Source of the DNA: Terriglobia bacterium
GTDB lineage: Bacteria; Acidobacteriota; Terriglobia; Acidiferrales; UBA7541
DNA length: 64,000 bases
Reading direction: 5' to 3'
Assembly: GCA_020073485.1 (NCBI GenBank)
Contig: JAIQFB010000010.1
Span: 124,001-188,000 of the forward strand
The position numbers were made by a program, and so were the translations under genes. Within the stretch, counting starts at the first letter, position 1. Every line of letters starts with the position of its first letter. Below, in pieces: positions 1-7,157 of this stretch. Below the pieces are notes generated by a model, which made no database searches, was not told the origin of the DNA, and saw only the letters and a program-made list of their open reading frames with translations.

Positions 1-1413
1 AATTATTTTACCGATGCGAATGGAGTCTTGATCACCAACCCGTCGCTGGGCAATTCCGTTTTCTCACGTAACAACGCCAAGTGGCTGTTCAGCCCGCGCG
101 TGGGTTTGGCCTGGGACGTTTTCGGCAACGGGAAGACATCGGTTCGCGCGGGCGGCGGAATCTATTATTCCCTGATTGACGATCTTGCCTTCTTGTTGAA
201 TTCGCTGCCGCCTTACAATGGCGCCGCAACATTTACGGGATCGCTTTCTTCTTTTACACCCATCACGTCGAGCACGACGCTGCCACCTACATGCGGCCCC
301 GGCGTCACCGGGACCTGCACCACGTTCGCTCCACAAGGAATCCAGCAGAATGCGAAGACTCCCACGATTCAGGAGTGGAATCTCTCGGTGGAGCAGCAAC
401 TGTCCCGCAACACTTCGCTGCGCGTGGCCTACGTCGGATCATTTGGCGTACATGAATTTCTGAGCATCGATTCCAACAGCATCCCGGCGCAGATCTGCGC
501 TGCCACGACGTGCACCTCGGGTGGCGTAGCGACGTTAGCAAGCTTCAACAATATCGCTCCCACGGTACCGCAGGGAACGCTCTACATTCCGGGGCCTGGA
601 GCAAAACGGCCGAACCAGTTTCTTTCCGGCGGATTTTTCTGGCTGACCGAGGGCAACAGTAGCTACAACGCCCTGCAAGCGGACGTCACGCACCGGTTCA
701 GCGGCGGCTTGGAATTCCGCGGGAATTACACCTGGTCGAAAAATCTGGATATTAATTCGGGGCTGACCGGGGCGCAGTCGAACAATCAGGCGCAGATGGT
801 GCTGAACAGGAATAATCTGCGGGCCGATTGGGGGCCGTCGGCGTTGAACGCCGCAAGCCAGGCCAGCCTTTCCGCGCTGTATGAAATTCCCCTGGGTCAC
901 GGCCAGCGCTGGATGAGCGACATCAACGGCATGGAAAGCAAATTCGTGAGCGGCTGGCAGGTCAATGCGATCGGGACGTTCCTGAGCGGATTTCCGTTCA
1001 CGCCGCTGGCCGGATCGAACCGGTCGGGCGACGGCGACACGCGAAATCCGGACCGCGTCTCGATCAATTCCGCGTTCACCGGGGATGTGATCACCGGAAA
1101 TCCGAATCAGTGGTTTAATCCTGCGGCCTTCCTGCTCCCCGCTCCCGGGACGTATGGAAATATCGGACGGGGAACGCTGCGCGGGCCTGGCCTGGCCGAC
1201 GTGGACTTTTCCGTGTTTAAGAACACCGGGATCACAGAGAAAACCAACCTGCAATTCCGCGCCGAGTTCTTCAACCTGTTCAATCGCTCCAATTACGGAC
1301 CGCCGAACACCACCGTGTTTTCGAGCACCTCGGTGAGCCCCTCGGCAGGCTTGATTACGACCACGGCCACGAACCCGCGGCAGATACAGCTTGGGTTGAA
1401 ATTGATTTTTTAA
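1..1413 (+). CDS. TonB-dependent receptor, Oar-like, 3' fragment
   Basis: The reading frame is open from the first base, so this is the C-terminal 470 residues of a larger gene. It codes for the outer-membrane barrel part of an Oar-like TonB-dependent receptor, a family greatly expanded in Acidobacteria. Seen in the sequence: alternating amphipathic strands rich in Asn, Ser, Gly and aromatics, the phrases NFxYTWSKNLD-like 'GNYTWSKNLD' and 'LQFRAEFFNLFNRSNYGPP' typical of this family, and a terminal Phe (LGLKLIF) as expected for barrel assembly. The plug and carboxypeptidase-like N-terminal domain would lie upstream of the window. The ligand cannot be told from the sequence. The gene ends 13 bp from the oppositely oriented histidine kinase gene. 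Confidence 0.88.
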   Translation, partial: NYFTDANGVLITNPSLGNSVFSRNNAKWLFSPRVGLAWDVFGNGKTSVRAGGGIYYSLIDDLAFLLNSLPPYNGAATFTGSLSSFTPITSSTTLPPTCGPGVTGTCTTFAPQGIQQNAKTPTIQEWNLSVEQQLSRNTSLRVAYVGSFGVHEFLSIDSNSIPAQICAATTCTSGGVATLASFNNIAPTVPQGTLYIPGPGAKRPNQFLSGGFFWLTEGNSSYNALQADVTHRFSGGLEFRGNYTWSKNLDINSGLTGAQSNNQAQMVLNRNNLRADWGPSALNAASQASLSALYEIPLGHGQRWMSDINGMESKFVSGWQVNAIGTFLSGFPFTPLAGSNRSGDGDTRNPDRVSINSAFTGDVITGNPNQWFNPAAFLLPAPGTYGNIGRGTLRGPGLADVDFSVFKNTGITEKTNLQFRAEFFNLFNRSNYGPPNTTVFSSTSVSPSAGLITTTATNPRQIQLGLKLIF

Positions 1414-1426
1414 CGGAAAAGAAAAA

Positions 1427-2770
1427 TCACACTTTTGTGGCGGGAAGAATCGCGGGAATCTCGTGCGTCGCGGGGATCAACTCCGGGATCTCGATCTGGA
1501 TGCGGGTTCCCTCCCCTTCGCGGCTGGAAATATCCATTTTGAAATCGGCGCCGTAGAGCACGCGCAGGCGCTCGTGAACGTTGCTGATGCCGATGCCGTC
1601 CTCGAACACCTTGCCCATGCGTTCCTTGGGGATTCCCACACCGTTGTCCTCGATGGTGATCACCAGGCGGCCGTCCTGCGTGGCGGTGCTGATGGTGAGT
1701 TCGCCGACGCCTAGTTTTGCGGCCAGGCCGTGCTTCAGGGCGTTTTCGACAATGGGCTGCAGGAACATGCTGGGGACGAAGGCATCGAGGGTTTGCTCAT
1801 CGATGTGCTTGTGAATCTGGAGATTGTCGTGGCCGAAGCGGGCGACCTCGATGTCGAGGTAATCGTCGATGAAGTCGAGCTCTTCCTGCAGCGGCACAAA
1901 CGTCTCGTGCTTGCGCAACAGCCTGCGCAGAATGTTGCTCAGCTTGATGACCACTCCGCGCGCGGTGTCCGGATCGTAGCGGATCAGGGAAGAAACGGTG
2001 TTGAGCGTGTTAAATAAAAAGTGCGGATTGATTTGCGCGGTCAGCGCGTCCATGCGGGCCTTGAGCAGTAGTTGCTGGTGCTGTTCGAGATTCATTTCGA
2101 TGCGCGTGTTGTTCCAGATTTTCATGGGAACCGCGACGGCCATGACAGTCGATAGCAGGACCAGTGGAATGCCCCAGCCTTTTCCCACGTCCAGGTAAAA
2201 CAGCCATTGCGGCTTGGTGGCGTGGCCAAGGGCCTGCCGAGCCAATTCCAGCACGACCAGCGCTCCCAGCGGCAACATTTCCCAGCTGACTTTCTTGCGG
2301 CGGTAGAGCCGCATCAGCCAACGCGGCGTGCTCATGAATGTGAACGGGCCGAGCTTCCAAATTTCCTCCGTGTTGGGGACCGTGAGCCGGATCAGACCTC
2401 CCACCAGGCCGGCTGCTGCCGCCACGGGCATGGACAGCCATTCGTGGTGAAAAAATGCCGGCAGGCTGATGATCGATCCGCCCAGCGGCCCCACAACGCG
2501 CCCGCCCAACAGGCCGAGCAGGAACGAGCCTTCGAGCATGAGGTCGGCGGCGCGATAGGGGCGCCCCACAATTCTCAGAATCACGCCAAAGGCCAGCGGC
2601 GGTGTCACGAAAAGCAGAAGCTTCAGTTTTTGATCCGAGTCGCGGAGTTCGGTGAAGAGCACTTTGCGGAAGGTGGCCGAGCGCGCCAGCCAGGCGCAAA
2701 TCGACGCCGCCGCGCCCACGTGCAGCAGCAGCGTGAGCAGCAAATCCCCGCCGTAGGTGAGGGTATTCAT
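1427..2770 (-). CDS. LytS-type sensor histidine kinase
   Basis: A membrane-bound sensor kinase of the LytS/YehU class (His_kinase family PF06580). The first ~230 residues hold several hydrophobic segments, including a Gly-rich stretch around residues 80-125 that resembles the 5TM-LYT sensor. The phosphoacceptor motif QINPHFLFNTL lies near residue 246, with His at about 249. The ATPase domain follows with VENALKHGL (N box), DNGVGI (G1) and GIGISNVHERL (G2). The length of 447 residues is usual. Such kinases normally pair with a LytTR response regulator, but none is adjacent; the neighbours are a TonB receptor fragment and ribA on the other strand. The N-terminus starts 107 bp from ribA in divergent orientation, so the promoters must lie in that gap. 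The signal is unknown. Confidence 0.88.
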   Translation of the reverse strand: MNTLTYGGDLLLTLLLHVGAAASICAWLARSATFRKVLFTELRDSDQKLKLLLFVTPPLAFGVILRIVGRPYRAADLMLEGSFLLGLLGGRVVGPLGGSIISLPAFFHHEWLSMPVAAAAGLVGGLIRLTVPNTEEIWKLGPFTFMSTPRWLMRLYRRKKVSWEMLPLGALVVLELARQALGHATKPQWLFYLDVGKGWGIPLVLLSTVMAVAVPMKIWNNTRIEMNLEQHQQLLLKARMDALTAQINPHFLFNTLNTVSSLIRYDPDTARGVVIKLSNILRRLLRKHETFVPLQEELDFIDDYLDIEVARFGHDNLQIHKHIDEQTLDAFVPSMFLQPIVENALKHGLAAKLGVGELTISTATQDGRLVITIEDNGVGIPKERMGKVFEDGIGISNVHERLRVLYGADFKMDISSREGEGTRIQIEIPELIPATHEIPAILPATKV

Positions 2771-2858
2771 GAATGAAATCGCTTCGCGGCGGCCGCGTCA
2801 CGGCTACGTTAGCCAATCGCCCGGCCGATGTAAAGCGCCGCTTGCGGCGTGCGCCTGC

Positions 2859-2864
2859 TATAAT
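2859..2864 (+). promoter_or_regulatory. -10 box of ribA
   Basis: A perfect TATAAT lies 12 bases before the ribA ATG at 2877. Transcription would begin near 2871, leaving a leader of only about six bases with no room for a Shine-Dalgarno site. No convincing -35 hexamer is visible at the usual distance; TTGCGG at 2842-2847 is too close. Confidence 0.5.
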
Positions 2865-2876
2865 ACGGGACCCTTT

Positions 2877-3518
2877 ATGCCAGGCAAGACAGGACGAAAA
2901 ATTCGCAAACAGGCCGGCAAGCCCGGCGGCCGCATCCGCATCGTGGCCCGCGCCAAGCTTCCCACGCGATTCGGGCCGTTTGAAATCCTGGGCCTCGAAG
3001 GGCGCACCCCCCAAGAAAGCGCGGTGGCGCTGGTGCACGGCCCGGTGCGCACCAAGACGCCGCTGGTGCGTATTCACTCACAGTGCCTGACAGGAGACGT
3101 GCTGGCATCGGAGCGCTGCGATTGCCGCGCGCAATTGGAATTGTCTTTGCGCCGGATCGCCGCGTCGCCCTCCGGCATTCTGCTCTATTTGCCGCAGGAA
3201 GGGCGCGGCATCGGACTGATGAACAAGCTGCGCGCCTATGAATTGCAGGACAAGGGCATGGACACGGTCGAGGCCAACGAGGAGCTTGGATTCGCGGCCG
3301 ATTCGCGCGACTATGCATTTTCCGCGTCGGCCTTGAAGCTGCTGGGGGCGCGGAGCGTGCGGTTGCTGTCGAACAACCCCGATAAGGTGGCGCAGCTGGA
3401 AAAGGCCGGAATCCGAGTGCTCGAGCGCGTGCCGTGCCGGCCGCGCATTTCACAGATTTCGCGCGCTTACATGGAAACGAAGCGCACGAAGATGGGGCAT
3501 TTGCTGGACGCCCTGTAA
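2877..3518 (+). CDS. ribA: GTP cyclohydrolase II
   Basis: Converts GTP to 2,5-diamino-6-ribosylamino-pyrimidinone 5'-phosphate with release of formate and pyrophosphate, the first step of riboflavin synthesis, in the cytoplasm. The zinc site is plain: Cys70 in SQCLTGD and Cys81/Cys83 in ERCDC. The catalytic segment EGRGIGLMNKLRAYELQ and the C-terminal METKRTKMGHLL are family signatures. The 213-residue length suits a stand-alone RibA rather than a RibBA fusion. The frame is open further upstream to 2757, but the start at 2877 follows a TATAAT directly and gives the normal protein length. The N-terminal 20 residues are Lys/Arg/Gly-rich and not part of the domain. No other riboflavin gene is nearby. 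Confidence 0.93.
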   Translation: MPGKTGRKIRKQAGKPGGRIRIVARAKLPTRFGPFEILGLEGRTPQESAVALVHGPVRTKTPLVRIHSQCLTGDVLASERCDCRAQLELSLRRIAASPSGILLYLPQEGRGIGLMNKLRAYELQDKGMDTVEANEELGFAADSRDYAFSASALKLLGARSVRLLSNNPDKVAQLEKAGIRVLERVPCRPRISQISRAYMETKRTKMGHLLDAL

Positions 3519-3563
3519 TTTCAAAATCGAGTAAGAATTAAAAAGCTATTCCGGAGGGCCTTC

Positions 3564-3971
3564 ATGACTCCCGCCATCGAACAATCCGTCACATTCAAAA
3601 GCACTCCCGCGGAACTCTACCAACTCTTCATGGATTCGGCGAAGCATACCGCCGCGACCGGCGCACCCGCCAAGATCAGCCGCAAGGTGGGAGGAAAATG
3701 GTCTGCGTTCGGAGGAATGATTCTAGGGAAGAATCTCGCCCTGGTACCGAACCGCATGATCGTGCAGTCCTGGCGCTCGTCGGCCTGGAAATCTGGCGAC
3801 CCGGATTCAATTCTCGTCGTTCGGTTTGAGAAAACCAAGGACGGAGCCGCCGTTCATCTGGCCCATGTCGGCGTGCCGCCCTATGACCACAAGGGCGTGA
3901 CCGAGGGTTGGAGGACATATTACTGGGAGATGTGGCACGAGTATTTTAAGTCGCGAAAACGGATGGCATAA
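3564..3971 (+). CDS. SRPBCC-family (AHSA1-like) protein
   Basis: A 135-residue START/SRPBCC-fold protein resembling the activator-of-Hsp90 homologue-1 group. These form a single hydrophobic cavity and bind small lipophilic ligands, but the role of bacterial members is mostly unknown. Seen: an N-terminal 'VTFKSTPAELYQLFMDSAKH' start typical of the fold, central 'GGKWSAFGGMILGKNL' and 'NRMIVQSWRSSAWKSGDPDSIL', and a C-terminal helix ending in WHEYFKSRKRM. A good Shine-Dalgarno GGAGG at 3553-3557 stands 6 bases before the ATG. It follows ribA by 45 bp on the same strand, with no sign of a functional link. Confidence 0.82.
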   Translation: MTPAIEQSVTFKSTPAELYQLFMDSAKHTAATGAPAKISRKVGGKWSAFGGMILGKNLALVPNRMIVQSWRSSAWKSGDPDSILVVRFEKTKDGAAVHLAHVGVPPYDHKGVTEGWRTYYWEMWHEYFKSRKRMA

Positions 3972-3980
3972 ATCCCATTG

Positions 3981-4016
3981 GTCGAGCAGTAGGGGCACGG
4001 CATGCCGTGCCTCGAC
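3981..4016. repeat. palindromic hairpin between convergent genes
   Basis: GTCGAG at 3981-3986 pairs with CTCGAC at 4011-4016, enclosing a perfect 18-base palindrome (GGCACGGCA/TGCCGTGCC, 3994-4011). It lies between the convergent SRPBCC and thiS genes. It could act as a bidirectional transcription barrier, although no T-tract follows, or be a dispersed palindromic repeat. Confidence 0.55.
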
Positions 4017-4029
4017 TATTGAGAAATCC

Positions 4030-4242
4030 CTACCCTCCACCCACCATGTGAACGATCTCGAAGCGGTCGCCGGGCTCGACGGCTGCGGCGGGCCATTGGG
4101 AGCGCGGGAGAATTTCCAGGTTGCGCTCGATGGCCACGCGGTCGGCGGGCAAGCCAAGATGCGCCAGCAGACCCGCTACGCGCAATCCGGCGGGAACCTC
4201 GCGCGCGTCTCCATTCACCACGATGCGGATGGCTTCAGTCAT
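4030..4242 (-). CDS. thiS: ThiS/MoaD-like sulfur carrier protein
   Basis: A 70-residue beta-grasp protein ending in MVGGG, so it carries the C-terminal Gly-Gly that is adenylated and thiocarboxylated in sulfur carriers. The start MTEAIRIVVNGDAREVPAG, the middle LPADRVAIERNLEILPRSQW and the end EPGDRFEIVHMVGGG match ThiS, which donates sulfur for the thiazole ring of thiamine. No thiG, thiF or other thiamine gene adjoins it. It overlaps the preceding gene by four bases (ATGA), so the two are probably translated together. The three terminal glycines and lack of pathway neighbours leave open use in another sulfur transfer pathway. Confidence 0.82.
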   Translation of the reverse strand: MTEAIRIVVNGDAREVPAGLRVAGLLAHLGLPADRVAIERNLEILPRSQWPAAAVEPGDRFEIVHMVGGG

Positions 4243-4883
4243 TTGGTAACCGTGGCGGGAACCGGGCCGGAGGGCTTGGGTTTAAGACGGAACCTTAATT
4301 CGCCGTAGTGGGATCCATCGGCCGCCCGGATCACCAGGGATGCTCCGTCGCCGGCCATGGTTGGCATTGGAAATTTCAGAGTCACTTTGCCTGCCGCATC
4401 AGTCAGGGAAACCTGGCAATGGGTGCGCTGCTTTTCCCGTTCCACGAACGCCTCGACTTCCGCATCTTCCACAGGCTGGCTCGTTTTTCGGCGGCGCAAT
4501 TCGATTTCGAGGGTTACGTTGCCGGAATCGAGCCAGGATTTCGGATTGGCCAGGCGGACGTCTAGGCCGTCACTGGTCTCCTCTTCGGGCAGCGCGGGAG
4601 GCGCATTTTCCTTGCCGCGCAGCTTCAGGGATCCCGCTTCCAGTTGAGCAATCACTTCATGATGCTGGTGCGATAGCCGCTCGTGCAACTGCTGCGCCAG
4701 GTCCAGGCCTTGCTTGGCGGCAGCGGCCGCAAAATCCGCGTAGCTCGTGCTCTGTTTGTAAACCACGCGGCCGGCTTCGTAAACGACCGTATCGAGAAAG
4801 GGATGCGAAGGGCCGCGGTCCTCGGTCTGGACATGGTAAAGGGCCTCGGCAACGCGCACATTCGAGTTAAAACCAAAGTTCAT
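4239..4883 (-). CDS. conserved protein of unknown function
   Basis: A 214-residue protein I do not assign to a named family. The N-terminal ~55 residues (NVRVAEALYHVQTEDRG, TVVYEAGRVVYKQSTSYADF) look conserved and cytoplasmic, with no signal peptide. The middle is helical and charged. The C-terminal part from about residue 105 has the look of a small beta-sandwich ('VTLEIELRRRKTSQPVEDAEVEAF', 'DAAGKVTLKFPMP'), like carboxypeptidase-regulatory or Big-type domains. It overlaps thiS by four bases (ATGA), so it is the first gene of a two-gene operon. Any link to sulfur transfer is only suggested by that coupling. Confidence 0.7.
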   Translation of the reverse strand: MNFGFNSNVRVAEALYHVQTEDRGPSHPFLDTVVYEAGRVVYKQSTSYADFAAAAAKQGLDLAQQLHERLSHQHHEVIAQLEAGSLKLRGKENAPPALPEEETSDGLDVRLANPKSWLDSGNVTLEIELRRRKTSQPVEDAEVEAFVEREKQRTHCQVSLTDAAGKVTLKFPMPTMAGDGASLVIRAADGSHYGELRFRLKPKPSGPVPATVTK

Positions 4884-4939
4884 GCGATGGACCGCCTTCC
4901 GGGTTGGGATAGGATGACGAACCCGTCTCTAAATCTAAA

Positions 4940-4972
4940 CAGGCGGGCTCCAAGTAGAACCCACACCCATTC
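4940..4972. repeat. repeat family B, single unit
   Basis: Imperfect palindrome GGCGGGCTCCAAGTAGAACC followed by CACACCCATTC. It is a diverged copy of the unit also found near 23.85, 26.85, 30.15, 57.65 and 60.25 kb. It sits between the divergent unknown gene and nuoA. Confidence 0.6.
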
Positions 4973-5013
4973 ATCTGAATAAGCACAATTGCCGATCTAT
5001 TTTTCGAGCGCAT

Positions 5014-5042
5014 TTGACCGCTTGGCGCTTCATCGTTATTAT
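5014..5042 (+). promoter_or_regulatory. sigma70-type promoter of the first nuo operon
   Basis: TTGACC at 5014-5019 and TATTAT at 5037-5042 are separated by exactly 17 bases. The expected transcription start near 5049 is only 7-10 bases before the nuoA ATG codons at 5056 and 5059, so the mRNA is close to leaderless. The -35 hexamer supplies an in-frame TTG that could be mistaken for an upstream start of nuoA. Confidence 0.72.
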
Positions 5043-5055
5043 AGCTTGTGCTTCG

Positions 5056-5454
5056 ATGATGGGAAACGATCTACAAGGTTACGCGCCGCTACTTTTACAC
5101 CTCGTCCTGGCCATGGCGCTTTCGGGCGTGCTCCTGCTGCTTAGTTCCCTGGTGGGCTGGAGAAGGCCGTCCAAGGTCAAAAACCAGGCCTATGAATGCG
5201 GCATGACGCCCACGGGCGACGCGCGCGAACCGTTTTCCGTAAAATTTTATCTGGTAGCGATGGTATTCATTTTATTCGATGTGGAAGCCATCTTCCTGTA
5301 CCCCTGGGCCTATATTTTTCGCCAACTGCGGTGGTTCGGGTTCGTGGAAATGCTCCTCTATATCGGGATTCTGCTGGTGGGGTATTTCTATCTTTGGAAG
5401 AAAGGGGCGTTGGACTGGAACCGTCCAGCCATACGCCGGGACCGCGCTTCGTGA
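5056..5454 (+). CDS. nuoA: NADH-quinone oxidoreductase subunit A (set 1)
   Basis: Small membrane subunit at the junction of the quinone and proton-pumping modules of complex I. Three transmembrane segments are visible, with the loop signature AYECGM followed by FSVKFYLVAMVFILFDVEAIFLYPWA, which contains the conserved Asp and Glu residues of the family. The frame extends to a TTG at 5014, but that TTG is the -35 box of a strong promoter, so the start is ATG 5056 or 5059; neither has a Shine-Dalgarno site. Its stop overlaps the nuoC GTG (GTGA), leaving no space for nuoB, which normally lies here. Confidence 0.93.
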   Translation: MMGNDLQGYAPLLLHLVLAMALSGVLLLLSSLVGWRRPSKVKNQAYECGMTPTGDAREPFSVKFYLVAMVFILFDVEAIFLYPWAYIFRQLRWFGFVEMLLYIGILLVGYFYLWKKGALDWNRPAIRRDRAS

Positions 5455-5930
5455 CGGAAACACCTGACCTAGAGCAAGATCCGGCCGTCGCTAAAATTCG
5501 CGCCTGGCGACCCGATGCCGTTGCCGGGCTGATCGAATTCCGCGGGGAGCTGACCGTGCTCGTGCCTCGCGAACATTTGCGGCCACTGGCCGAGTTCCTT
5601 TGCGGCGATAAGGAACTCGCGTTCACTTACCTTTCCGACGTGACCGGCGTGGACCGGTTTCCGATCGAGCCCCGCTTCGAGCTGAATTATCATTTGCTGT
5701 CGATCTCCCGCAGGAATTCGCTGCGCCTGCGCGTCAGCCTGCCGGGGGACGATCCCAGGATCGAGACCGTCGTGCCGGTATGGCCGACGGCCAATTGGCA
5801 CGAGCGCGAGATTTTCGATTTGTTCGGCGTGCGTTTCGATGGCCACCCCAACCTGCGGCGCATGCTGTTGCCCGAGGATTGGGAAGGCTATCCCCTTCGC
5901 AAGGATTATCCGACGGAGGGTCCACGCTAA
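5451..5930 (+). CDS. nuoC: NADH-quinone oxidoreductase subunit C (set 1)
   Basis: Peripheral 30-kDa-type subunit of the quinone module of complex I. 159 residues from the GTG at 5451, which overlaps the nuoA stop codon. The C-terminal signature is clear: [41 protein letters not shown]. It is a separate protein, not fused to NuoD. The frame is open further upstream inside nuoA, but that part has no homology to the family and the GTGA overlap gives the expected length. NuoB, its structural partner, is not encoded next to it. Confidence 0.93.
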   Translation: MTETPDLEQDPAVAKIRAWRPDAVAGLIEFRGELTVLVPREHLRPLAEFLCGDKELAFTYLSDVTGVDRFPIEPRFELNYHLLSISRRNSLRLRVSLPGDDPRIETVVPVWPTANWHEREIFDLFGVRFDGHPNLRRMLLPEDWEGYPLRKDYPTEGPR

Positions 5931-5960
5931 GCGGCGATCTGTACCCAGCCTACAAACGCC

Positions 5961-7157
5961 ATGACCACCGTACAAACAGCTACCGGCCCTGAAAAAACCA
6001 TGGTCCTGAACATGGGGCCGCAGCATCCGTCGACGCACGGCGTGTTGCGCGTCTTGCTGGAACTGGACGGCGAAAACGTCGTCAAAGCGGACGTGGACAT
6101 CGGCTATCTGCATACCGGAATCGAAAAAACCGCCGAGGCGCTGACTTACTCGCAGGCCATCACGATTACCGACCGGATGGATTATCTGGCACCGCTTTCC
6201 AATAATCTGGCGTATTGCCTGGCGGTGGAAAAGCTGCTGGGACTGGAAATTCCCAAGCGCGCGCAATATATCCGCGTGCTGCTCACCGAACTCACTCGTA
6301 TCGGCTCGCACCTGGTGTGGCTGGGCACGCACGCCATCGACCTGGGCGCGATGTCCGTGTTCCTGTACTGCTTCCGCGAGCGCGAAGAACTGCTCAAGAT
6401 TTTCGAGATGGTCAGCGGGCAGCGCATGATGACCAGCTATTTCCGCATCGGCGGACTGGCCCTGGAGCCTCCCGCGGGGTGGACCGAGCGCGTCGAGAAT
6501 GTGGTGCGGACCTTCCCTTCCCGCTTCGACGAATACGAAGATTTGCTGACGAAAAACCGCATCTGGCTGGCGCGAACGCAGGGCGTGGGCATGCTCAGCG
6601 CGCAGGACGCCATCGCCTTCGGCGTTTCCGGACCGTCGCTGCGCGGCTCGGGCGTCGATTACGATGTCCGCAAATATTTTCCCTATTCCAGCTATGACGA
6701 ATTCGATTTTCAGGTGCCCGTGCGCAGCGAAGGAGATTGCTACGCGCGGTACATGTGCCGCGTGGCGGAAATGCGCGAGAGCATCAAGATTGTGAAGCAG
6801 GCGCTGGAGAAGATTCCTACCGAAGGACCCATCAAGGCCGATGCGCCCGGGATCGTCGCGCCGCAGCGGGAAAAAATGAAGACGGAGATGGAAGCGCTGA
6901 TCTACCACTTCAAGATTTATACCGAAGGGTTTGCGCCGCCCGCGGGCGAAGTCTACCAGCGCGTGGAATCGCCGCGCGGGGAGCTGGGCTGCTTTGTGGC
7001 CAGCGACGGTTCGCCCAAGCCCTATCGCATGAGGATGCGCACCCCGTCGTTCGTTAATCTGCAGGCGCTGCAAAAAATGGTCGAAGGCCATTTGATCGCC
7101 GACGTGATTGCCTCCATCGGCACTCTGGACATTGTGCTCGGGGAGATCGACCGCTGA
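5961..7157 (+). CDS. nuoD: NADH-quinone oxidoreductase subunit D (set 1)
   Basis: The 49-kDa-type subunit that, with NuoB, forms the quinone-binding cavity of complex I. The quinone-site loop [12 protein letters not shown] is present near residue 19, followed by DIGYLHTGIEK, YLAPLSNNLAYCLAVEKLLG, and the C-terminal [18 protein letters not shown], all diagnostic. The four nickel-ligand cysteines of the related hydrogenases are absent, as expected. 398 residues is normal. It starts 30 bp after nuoC and its TGA shares one base with the ATG of the next gene (TGATG), so translation of the fused EF subunit is probably coupled to it. Confidence 0.95.
   Translation: MTTVQTATGPEKTMVLNMGPQHPSTHGVLRVLLELDGENVVKADVDIGYLHTGIEKTAEALTYSQAITITDRMDYLAPLSNNLAYCLAVEKLLGLEIPKRAQYIRVLLTELTRIGSHLVWLGTHAIDLGAMSVFLYCFREREELLKIFEMVSGQRMMTSYFRIGGLALEPPAGWTERVENVVRTFPSRFDEYEDLLTKNRIWLARTQGVGMLSAQDAIAFGVSGPSLRGSGVDYDVRKYFPYSSYDEFDFQVPVRSEGDCYARYMCRVAEMRESIKIVKQALEKIPTEGPIKADAPGIVAPQREKMKTEMEALIYHFKIYTEGFAPPAGEVYQRVESPRGELGCFVASDGSPKPYRMRMRTPSFVNLQALQKMVEGHLIADVIASIGTLDIVLGEIDR

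Noticed and set aside
535-1254. 239-codon minus-strand frame opposite the TonB receptor
   Set aside because: Shadow of the receptor gene with no domain or ribosome site.
5454-5960. Possible hidden nuoB between nuoA and nuoC or within nuoC
   Set aside because: nuoA and nuoC overlap by four bases, and no frame shows the paired Cys and CPxxP-type ligands of NuoB.
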